NCBI GenBank assembly: GCA_016218805.1
Contig: JACRCW010000078.1
Location: forward strand, 1-38,693
Reading direction: 5' to 3'
Source: Deltaproteobacteria bacterium
GTDB lineage: Bacteria; Myxococcota; JACRCW01
Length of the DNA: 38,693 nt
Program-made: the position numbers and the translations under genes
Notes under the pieces: model-generated
What the model saw: the letters and a program-made list of their open reading frames with translations, nothing else
Database searches by the model: none
What the model was told of the DNA's origin: nothing
Part shown: one piece after another, positions 33,032 through 38,693 of the stretch
Layout of the letters: each line of letters begins with the position of its first letter
Position numbering within the stretch: position 1 is the first letter of the stretch

Positions 33032-34894
33032 ATGAAGGTGCTCGGCTACAACGGCGGCCTGTACGGGTATCCCTCCAAGTTCGGCGCATCGCACAATTCG
33101 GCGGCCGCCCTCGTCGTGGACGGTGAAGTGGTGGCCGCTTGCGAAGAAGAGCGCTTCAACCGTGAGAAACATTCCGGGGTATTCCCGCGCCTGGCCATTG
33201 AGTACTGCCTGCGCGAAGGCGGCGTGCAGCGGGTCGAGGACCTGGACCTGGTTTCGTATTTCTACTCGTTTCCCCTGATGTACCGGCCGGACGTGTACAC
33301 ACAGAACGCGCACGGGCTGGGGCTGCCGCACAAGGTGGGGCTGTGGACGTCGCTGTCCACCATGCGCGTGGTGAACAACGTGTTCGGCTACACGGATGAA
33401 CTGTCGCGCGAAGACTTTGAACACCAGTTGCGCTGCCGGCTGCGCGACGACCAGTACGCCGTGACGTCGCACCACATGTGCCACCAGGCCAGCGCGTTCT
33501 ATGACTCGCCGTTTGAGCGCGCGCTGGTGCTGTCCATGGACGCGCAGGGCGAAAGCACCTCCGCATTGGTCACGCGCGCGGTGGGCACCCGGTTTGACGT
33601 GCTGCGGGACACGCTGCTGCCCAACAGCCTGGGGTACCTGTACACGTTCATCACCACCCTGCTGGGCTTTGACTGGCATGATGAATACAAGGTGATGGGC
33701 CTGGCGCCCTACGGGGACCGCAAGCGTTTCCGTGAGTTCTTCCGTTCGCTGGTGGTGCTGGGCCCGGAGGGCCGGTACGACGTGGACCAGGCGGCCATCA
33801 CGCAGCTCATGCTGGGGCAGTGGACGCAGAGCTGGGACCTGGTGTTCCCCCGCCGTACCACGGACGTGCTGGGGCGGCGGCGCCGTCCGGATGAACCGGT
33901 GGAACAGCGCCACATGGACGTGGCGGCGGGGCTGCAGGAGTGCCTGGAGGAAACGGTGATGCACGTGCTGCGTCACTTCCGCAAGGAAACCGGCGAGCAG
34001 AACCTGTGCATGGCGGGCGGGGTGGCGCTGAATTCCACCATGAATGGGGTGATTGCGCGCAGCGGGCTGTTTGACGGCGTGTGGGTGCACCCGGCCGCGC
34101 ATGACGGTGGCACGTCCGTGGGGGCCGCGCTGTACGGGTACCACAACGTGCTCAAGCAGCCGCGGCATTATCCGCAAGCCAGGCACCGCTACCTGGGACC
34201 CGGTTTTGACCGCGGTGACGTGGACAGCGCGCTGCTACAATACGGCGGAAAGATCCACCACCAGCGCCGGGAGGATCTCATCTCCCACACGGCGCGGGCG
34301 TTGGCGGAGGGGAAGGTGGTGGGGTGGTACCAGGGGCGCATGGAGTGGGGTCCGCGCGCGCTGGGCAACCGCAGCATCCTGGCGGACCCCCGGCGGGATG
34401 ACATGAAGGACGTTGTGAACAGCGCGGTGAAGCTGCGGGAGGGATTCCGGCCTTTTGCACCGGCGTGCCTGGCGGAGAAGGCGCGTGACTGGTTTGACAT
34501 GACGGGATTGCCGGACAGCCCGTACATGCTGTTCGTGGTGCCCGTTGTCGACGACAAGCGCGCGCGCATTCCGGCGGTGACGCACGTGGACGGCAGTGCG
34601 CGGGTGCAGACCGTGACGGAGGCGGAGAACCCGCGCTTTCACGGTCTCATTTCAGAGTTTGAGCGTCTCACCGGTGTTCCAGTTGTCATGAACACCAGTT
34701 TCAACGTGAAGGGCGAACCGATTGTGAACACGCCGGCGGATGCCATCCGCTGTTTCCTGGGCACCATGATTGACGTGCTGGTGGTGGACGACGTGGTGAT
34801 TGAGAAGCGGCCGGAGGTGACGGAGGCGCTGCGCCGCCAGCGCGGAAGCGTCCACACCGGGCGGGTGGTGGACGGCCGCATTGACGCGGTTTGA
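33032..34894 (+). CDS. NodU/CmcH/TobZ-family O-carbamoyltransferase
   Basis: A 620-aa enzyme of the family that transfers a carbamoyl group from carbamoyl phosphate to a hydroxyl, via a carbamoyl-adenylate. The N-terminal ASKHA-like domain shows HNSAAALVVDGEVVAACEEERF, metal ligands in SHHMCH (His147 and His151) and LSMDAQGE (Asp170). The C-terminal YrdC-like region shows GRMEWGPRALGNRSILADPR, FRPFAPA and MNTSFNVKGEPIV. Known members decorate Nod factors and antibiotics such as cephamycin and tobramycin. No biosynthetic cluster surrounds it, so it may modify a surface glycan or lipid; substrate unknown. ATG at 33032 with AAAGG 10 bases upstream. Confidence 0.92.
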   Translation: MKVLGYNGGLYGYPSKFGASHNSAAALVVDGEVVAACEEERFNREKHSGVFPRLAIEYCLREGGVQRVEDLDLVSYFYSFPLMYRPDVYTQNAHGLGLPHKVGLWTSLSTMRVVNNVFGYTDELSREDFEHQLRCRLRDDQYAVTSHHMCHQASAFYDSPFERALVLSMDAQGESTSALVTRAVGTRFDVLRDTLLPNSLGYLYTFITTLLGFDWHDEYKVMGLAPYGDRKRFREFFRSLVVLGPEGRYDVDQAAITQLMLGQWTQSWDLVFPRRTTDVLGRRRRPDEPVEQRHMDVAAGLQECLEETVMHVLRHFRKETGEQNLCMAGGVALNSTMNGVIARSGLFDGVWVHPAAHDGGTSVGAALYGYHNVLKQPRHYPQARHRYLGPGFDRGDVDSALLQYGGKIHHQRREDLISHTARALAEGKVVGWYQGRMEWGPRALGNRSILADPRRDDMKDVVNSAVKLREGFRPFAPACLAEKARDWFDMTGLPDSPYMLFVVPVVDDKRARIPAVTHVDGSARVQTVTEAENPRFHGLISEFERLTGVPVVMNTSFNVKGEPIVNTPADAIRCFLGTMIDVLVVDDVVIEKRPEVTEALRRQRGSVHTGRVVDGRIDAV

Positions 34895-34904
34895 CCCGCG
34901 TCAA
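34881..34904. terminator. Hairpin between convergent genes
   Basis: Perfect 8-bp stem TTGACGCG/CGCGTCAA with an 8-nt loop, spanning the stop codons of the carbamoyltransferase gene and the outer-membrane-like gene, which are 6 bp apart. No U-tract follows on either strand. Confidence 0.45.
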
Positions 34905-35662
34905 AAGAAATACCAGCGCGCTCCCACCTGGAACCCCACGTCCGCGGAAAGCCCGGGAAACAGGTCCAAAGTGGCCGTGGGTTGCACGTACAGCTCCAGG
35001 GGAAACTTCTGCAGTTGCAGGTCCAGGCCGGCCACGCCCTGCGCGCCAAGCGTCCCGGGGAACGCTTCGCCCTGGGGAGCGTAGAGGAAGACGGGGCGCC
35101 AGCAGGTCCGCGGGTCCAGCGCGCTGGTCAGCGTGGGGCTTTGCGGCGGTTTTGGCTCGCAATGCGGGACCTGATCCGGAATGCCCCTCAACATCAGCGG
35201 CCACCAGGCGCCGCGGGCGCCGCCGCCCACGTAGGTGCTCAGCTTGAAGTCCTCGCGTTGCAGGATGGTGTACGGGTGCCAGACCACGTGTCCGGCAATG
35301 TCCACCTCGGGCCCCAGCCAGCCGTAGGTGACGCCAATGTCCGCCTGGAAGCCAATGGTCTGCGTGAAATAGACCTTGGTGGTGAACCCCAGCGGCCGCC
35401 CCAACGCAAACCCGAACCCGATCTTCCGTCCCTGCGGTCCGCGTCCGGGGGCGCGCTCGTCGCGGTGCTCAAACTTCTTGTAGTTGGTGAGGTACGGGTC
35501 GTCCTCGGGCGTGGCGGTCTTGGCGGCGGGTGCCGGCGCCTCCGCGGCGGGGGGCGGTGTCTCGGCGGCCGGCGGGGTTGGCGCGGCGGGGGCGGGCGCG
35601 TCCTGGGAGCGGGCGCCGCCGGCGACGAGCAGTAGGACCAACGGCAGGGTTGCGCGCTTCAT
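34901..35662 (-). CDS. Outer-membrane beta-barrel-like protein
   Basis: A 253-aa exported protein. A signal peptide (MKRATLPLVLLLVAGGARS) is followed by a Pro/Ala/Glu linker (about 20-55). The rest has alternating hydrophobic and aromatic strands (KIGFGFALGRPLGFTTKVYFTQTIGFQADIGVTYGWLG; GLDLQLQKFPLELYVQPTATLDLF; ADVGFQVGARWYFF) and ends in Phe, as outer-membrane barrels do for assembly by BAM. The ATG at 35662 gives the better signal peptide; a GTG 12 bases upstream is in frame. Function unknown. Confidence 0.78.
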   Translation of the reverse strand: MKRATLPLVLLLVAGGARSQDAPAPAAPTPPAAETPPPAAEAPAPAAKTATPEDDPYLTNYKKFEHRDERAPGRGPQGRKIGFGFALGRPLGFTTKVYFTQTIGFQADIGVTYGWLGPEVDIAGHVVWHPYTILQREDFKLSTYVGGGARGAWWPLMLRGIPDQVPHCEPKPPQSPTLTSALDPRTCWRPVFLYAPQGEAFPGTLGAQGVAGLDLQLQKFPLELYVQPTATLDLFPGLSADVGFQVGARWYFF

Positions 35663-35757
35663 CGGGGGCGGCACCCTACCAGCAAACGTCGCGGCGGCAA
35701 GCGTGCGCAGCGACGGGAGGCTTGCGCGCGGCGCGGCCCGCCTCTACCGGGCTGCGC

Positions 35758-36468
35758 GTGCGTCACGGTTCCCTGCTGGCGTGGCTGGTGCTCGCTTCGT
35801 GCGCGCGTGTCGACGTGCGCGAAGGGATCCCCGCGCAGGCGTTGGCGCGGTCCCACCGCGCGCGGCCGCTGGACGGCGTGGTGGTGGCGGCGTCGCTGCT
35901 GGGGCGCCTCCCGCCGCCGCCGTCGCTGTCAGGGGGGCTGGGGAGCCTGGTGCCCTCGCCGTGGTCGGAGTTGGCGTCGTCGTTGCCGCTGGTGGGCGCG
36001 CTGGTGGGCTCGGAGGCGGGCGCCGCCTGGATGGAGGACGCGCGGCGCCATGATGCGCTGACGCCCCGCCTGGTGGAGAGTTTCCTGGGGCGGCCGGGGA
36101 CGCCGCTGCAGGCCGCGCGGCCGTGGTGGGCGCTGTCGGACGAAAGCGCGGCGATTGCCGGTGCACGCGCATCCGGCGCCGCATGGTTGCTGTGGGTGGA
36201 GGCCGCGGTGGGTCCGGATGACGGCGGGGATCCGTTGCCGGGCCGCCTGGCCGCGGCGGCGCAGGTTTCGCTGCTGGATCCCTGGACGGGTGAAACGCAG
36301 GCGCGCGCCTGGGACCGCGTGTCCATCCCGGTGCGCGGCGGGCGGGACGCGCTCCCCGCCACGCTGCGCCGCTGCGGCAGCTACCTGGGCCAGCGTCTGC
36401 GCACGCAGGTGGGCCTGCCGCCGCTGCCAGCGCCGGATGACGACGGAGAGGATGTTGCTGGGGAGTGA
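35758..36468 (+). CDS. Predicted lipoprotein, 236 aa
   Basis: Not recognised. From a GTG at 35758 the protein reads MRHGSLLAWLVLASC, a short signal peptide with a good lipobox (LASC) acylated at Cys15. The mature part is rich in Ala, Leu, Gly and Pro, with WLLWVEAAVG and AQVSLLDPWTGETQARAWDRVSIPV suggesting a beta-strand pair. The C-terminus is acidic. The start is uncertain: the nearest purine run (GGGAGG at 35715-35720) sits far from the GTG and just 1 bp from an in-frame TTG at 35722. Its stop is 3 bp from the converging carD stop. Confidence 0.65.
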   Translation: MRHGSLLAWLVLASCARVDVREGIPAQALARSHRARPLDGVVVAASLLGRLPPPPSLSGGLGSLVPSPWSELASSLPLVGALVGSEAGAAWMEDARRHDALTPRLVESFLGRPGTPLQAARPWWALSDESAAIAGARASGAAWLLWVEAAVGPDDGGDPLPGRLAAAAQVSLLDPWTGETQARAWDRVSIPVRGGRDALPATLRRCGSYLGQRLRTQVGLPPLPAPDDDGEDVAGE

Positions 36469-36471
36469 GGT

Positions 36472-37056
36472 TCAGCCGTTGAAGATCTGCTTGAACTGCG
36501 CTTCCACGTCCGCTTCCTTCATGCTCTTGGCAATGGCTATCTCGCGGATGAGCAGGCTCTTGGCGGTGTCCAGCATCTTGCGCTCGCCAAAGGACAGGTC
36601 CTTGTCGTTCTTGAGCAGGTAGAGGTCCCGCAGCACCTTGGCCACCTCAAACACGCTGCCGGTCTTGATCTTCTCCATGTACTCCCGGTAGCGGCGGTTC
36701 CACGTCGTGGAATCCACGGTCTTCTCCTTGCGGTTCTTGAGGATCGCAAAGACCTGTTCCACTTCCTTCTCGCTGATGATCTCGCGCAGCTTGACGGAGG
36801 ACACGTTGGAGGTGGGCACGTAGACCTTCATGCCGTTCTCCAGGATTTGCAGTACGTACACGGTCTGCTTCTGCCCGCCGAAGTCCATCTCCTGGATCGC
36901 GACAACCTCGGCCACGCCGTGGGACGGGTAGACCGCCTTGTCGCCGATCTTGAAGGTGTCCATGGGGCGGAACGGACCGGGGACGTTTTTTGCCGCCGCA
37001 CCCGTGACCGGTGCCACTGCCGCCGCCGCCGCGCTGGACTTCTTGGACGAACTCAT
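36472..37056 (-). CDS. cdnL: CarD/CdnL-family RNA polymerase-binding regulator
   Basis: A 194-aa regulator that binds the RNA polymerase beta subunit and stabilises open promoter complexes, notably at rRNA promoters. Its CarD domain (about 34-90; FKIGDKAVYPSHGVAEV, TVYVLQILENGMKVYVP) and helical domain (VDSTTWNRRYREYMEKIKTG, LRDLYLLKNDKDLSFGERKM) match the myxobacterial CdnL closely as I recall it. It carries about 30 extra N-terminal residues (MSSSKKSSAAAAAV...), supported by AAGGAG 6 bases before the ATG; a start at Met33 (MDTFKIG) lacks such a site. It is divergent from hrcA. Confidence 0.94.
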   Translation of the reverse strand: MSSSKKSSAAAAAVAPVTGAAAKNVPGPFRPMDTFKIGDKAVYPSHGVAEVVAIQEMDFGGQKQTVYVLQILENGMKVYVPTSNVSSVKLREIISEKEVEQVFAILKNRKEKTVDSTTWNRRYREYMEKIKTGSVFEVAKVLRDLYLLKNDKDLSFGERKMLDTAKSLLIREIAIAKSMKEADVEAQFKQIFNG

Positions 37057-37140
37057 CCGTGCTCCTTGGAAACCAAAACTGCTCGAGACCACCATCTTGT
37101 ACCGCCCGGGTGGGCCGCTGTCTCGAAAAGGGGCAGGGCC

Positions 37141-37167
37141 CATATATGAATCACCTTGGAAATTCAA
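37141..37167 (-). promoter_or_regulatory. AT-rich candidate promoter of cdnL
   Basis: On the minus strand TTGAAT (37167-37162), a 15-bp spacer and TATATG (37146-37141) lie about 85 bases before the cdnL start, in the most AT-rich patch of the window. A TGAAT/ATTCA dyad overlaps the spacer. The spacer is short for sigma-70. The rest of the 346-bp gap (37057-37402) shows no CIRCE operator and no clear hrcA promoter. Confidence 0.5.
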
Positions 37168-37402
37168 TGGTTATCTTTCACATGCACCCATCCCATCCAA
37201 ACGGTTGATCTCCCACGGCGATCTGCGCGCGCCACCCGCACGCCGCGGCGCCCGTGGGGTCGCGCTCCTCCTGCGGGCCTCCGCCCGAAACGTCAACGCA
37301 ATCAGCCGCTTGGGCAACGCGCTCGTTGACACGCCCCGGGGCCAATCCTACGTAGAAGGTGAGGCCGCCACCCGGTCTTGGCAACCCCCGAGGCAACCCC
37401 CG

Positions 37403-38458
37403 ATGACGGGCGAAATCACTCTGAATGACCGCGAGCAGTTCATCCTCACCGCCGTCATTGAGGACTACATCGCCACGGCGGAGCCGGTGGGCAGCCGCAC
37501 CCTCACCAAGCGCCCTGACGTGGCGGTGTCCGCGGCCACCATCCGCAACATCATGGCGGACCTGGAGGAGATGGGCCTGTTGACGCAACCGCACACCTCG
37601 GCGGGGCGGGTGCCCACAGAGCGCGCGTTCCGCTTCTACGTGGACACGCTGGTCACGCTCCGCCGCCCCACCGTGCGCGAACGCGACCAGCTGGAACACC
37701 CCGTGAAGACCGCGGGCGACGTGCAGCAGGCCACCGAGCTGGCCACGCGGCACCTGAGCTCGCTGAGCCACCTGACGGGGGTGATGCTGGCGCCGCGTCC
37801 CTCGGGCCTGCGGTTGCACCACGTGGAGTTCATCCGCCTCCCGGATGAGCGCATCCTGGTGATTGTGGTGGATACGTCCGGCCAGGTGCACAACAAGATC
37901 CTGGTGCCGGAGCAGGGCCGCCCGCTGGACCAGCGGCAGCTGGAGGAGCTGGCCGGCCCGCTCAATGAGCACTGCCGCGGCCTGACGCTGGATGAGGCGC
38001 GCGTGCGCATTCTCGACGAGATGCGGCAGACCGGTGCGGCCATGAGCCAGCTGGTGGCACAGGTGCTGGACCTGGCGGGCCGGGCGGCAAGCCCGGCGGG
38101 GCGCAGCGCCGGGGACGTGTTCCTGGCGGGTGAGACGCGCGTGCTGGACAGCCCGGAGTTTGCGGGGGCGGACCGGATGCGGTCACTGCTGCGGGCGTTT
38201 GAGGAGCGGCAGGGCATCATCAGCCTGCTGGACCGCATCCAGGCGGCGGAGGAGGTGCGCGTGTTCATTGGCGAGGAGACGCGCTACCGCGAGATGGCCC
38301 AATGTGCCGTGGTGGCGGCGCCCTACGGCGGGGCAGGCACGCCGCTGGGGTGCATTGGCGTTATTGGCCCCATGCGGATGGACTACGCGCGCGTGGTGCC
38401 GCTGGTGGAACTCACCGCGCAGGCGCTGACCCGCTTCCTGAGCCCGGATCGCCGCTGA
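37403..38458 (+). CDS. hrcA: Heat-inducible transcription repressor HrcA
   Basis: A 351-aa repressor of chaperone genes that normally binds CIRCE operators and is activated by GroEL. The N-terminal winged helix (LNDREQFILTAVIEDYIATAEPVGSRTL..VSAATIRNIMADLEEMGLLTQPHTSAGRVPT) and the effector region (GLRLHHVEFIRLPDERILVIVV, VFIGEE, and a late YGGAGTPLGCIGVIGPMRMDYARVVPLVE) are complete. The ATG at 37403 fits the family N-terminus; only AGG lies upstream. No CIRCE sequence (TTAGCACTC-N9-GAGTGCTAA) was found on either side. grpE and dnaK often follow, and would lie beyond the window. Confidence 0.96.
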   Translation: MTGEITLNDREQFILTAVIEDYIATAEPVGSRTLTKRPDVAVSAATIRNIMADLEEMGLLTQPHTSAGRVPTERAFRFYVDTLVTLRRPTVRERDQLEHPVKTAGDVQQATELATRHLSSLSHLTGVMLAPRPSGLRLHHVEFIRLPDERILVIVVDTSGQVHNKILVPEQGRPLDQRQLEELAGPLNEHCRGLTLDEARVRILDEMRQTGAAMSQLVAQVLDLAGRAASPAGRSAGDVFLAGETRVLDSPEFAGADRMRSLLRAFEERQGIISLLDRIQAAEEVRVFIGEETRYREMAQCAVVAAPYGGAGTPLGCIGVIGPMRMDYARVVPLVELTAQALTRFLSPDRR

Positions 38459-38559
38459 GGGGGGATCTGCTCCCGGCCACGCTTGTGGATCTGCGCGGCA
38501 GAATTCTGGCTTGATTTTACGTCGCTATTCGGGCGCTTGGGATCACGCCGCAAAACTGC

Positions 38560-38587
38560 TTGACGCATCCACCTGGTGCATGTAGAA
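38560..38587 (+). promoter_or_regulatory. Sigma-70-like promoter after hrcA
   Basis: TTGACG (38560-38565), a 16-bp spacer and GTAGAA (38582-38587), the same hexamers as the tRNA-Lys promoter. Transcription would begin near 38594, at the left arm of a strong hairpin. Confidence 0.65.
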
Positions 38588-38693
38588 GGCGCCCCCCACC
38601 TCGTAGAACCTGCTGGTTCTGGGAGGGGGGACGCCGGAAGCGGCGGGTTCCGTGGTCTTTGGCAGCTGCACAGGGAAGGAAGGCAGAGACAGC
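38588..38693 (+). ncRNA. Unidentified structured RNA or leader, cut by the window end
   Basis: Directly after the promoter is a long hairpin. CCCCCC (38592-38597) pairs with GGGGGG (38625-38630), and inside it AGAACC (38605-38610) pairs perfectly with GGTTCT (38615-38620) around loop TGCT. A second hairpin, CGCCG/CGGCG with loop GAAG, follows at 38632-38645. No open frame with a ribosome site was seen to the edge. It could be a stable RNA or the leader of a following gene such as grpE. It does not match RNase P, tmRNA, SRP or 6S consensus by eye. Confidence 0.45.

Noticed and set aside
37057..37402. CIRCE operator near hrcA
   Set aside because: No TTAGCACTC/GAGTGCTAA pair was found in this gap or after the gene.
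38588..38693. SRP RNA, RNase P RNA, tmRNA or 6S RNA
   Set aside because: AGGGAAGGAAGGCAG recalls the SRP tetraloop region but lacks the GTCCGGAAGGAAGCAGC consensus; no RNase P or tmRNA core motif was seen.

Overview
The window is a high-GC bacterial chromosome segment, most likely from a myxobacterium or another member of Myxococcota (formerly Deltaproteobacteria). The best clue is a CdnL/CarD-type regulator near the right end whose C-terminal half is nearly the myxobacterial form. Supporting clues are a PATAN (DUF4388)/TPR cytosolic protein, many lipoproteins with loose lipoboxes, Ser/Gly-rich linkers and Ca-binding repeats, and frequent GTG starts. Most genes look like chromosomal housekeeping genes. 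No phage, plasmid, transposase or CRISPR locus was seen.

Layout, left to right. Positions 1-1841: the edge of a beta-propeller-like gene, a structured dispersed repeat (copy A), an unknown 234-aa protein and a 22-bp periodic non-coding array. Positions 1842-5308: a large surface lipoprotein, an exported chalcone-isomerase-like protein and a Cys-rich lipoprotein. Positions 5397-9985: der, a YihY membrane protein, then a Tat-exported gamma-like subunit with its GMC flavoprotein. Positions 9989-11020: an unknown protein and repeat copy B, inverted relative to copy A. Positions 11021-13655: hisS, a TlpA-like thioredoxin and a small exported protein. Positions 13725-16830 (minus strand): a moaD-moaE fusion, an RlmD-like methyltransferase and an exported amidohydrolase, joined by 4-nt overlaps. 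Positions 16878-20280: an AmpG-like MFS permease, tRNA-Lys(CTT) and the PATAN/TPR protein. Positions 20396-21541: an acyl-CoA dehydrogenase.

The biochemical centrepiece is 21672-28564, a tight six-gene operon encoding arginine synthesis by the N-acetylcitrulline route: N-acetylornithine carbamoyltransferase, ArgG, an ArgE-family deacetylase, a fused acetylglutamate kinase/synthase, ArgC and ArgH. Fusion type, carbamoyltransferase type and gene content match the Xanthomonas arrangement as I recall it. No ordinary ornithine carbamoyltransferase, ArgD or ArgJ lies in the window.

To the right are a TPR protein, a pirin, a coiled-coil membrane-anchored protein, an 88-aa protein overlapping an RluD-like pseudouridine synthase, a stand-alone NodU/TobZ-type carbamoyltransferase, an outer-membrane-like protein, a lipoprotein, carD/cdnL and hrcA. 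After hrcA a promoter of the same type as the tRNA promoter precedes a strongly folding, unidentified RNA segment that runs off the window.

The least explained signals are the inverted pair of about 213-bp structured repeats (456-667 and 10706-10919), the 22-bp periodic TGGGA array (1579-1820) and the putative structured RNA at the right edge.
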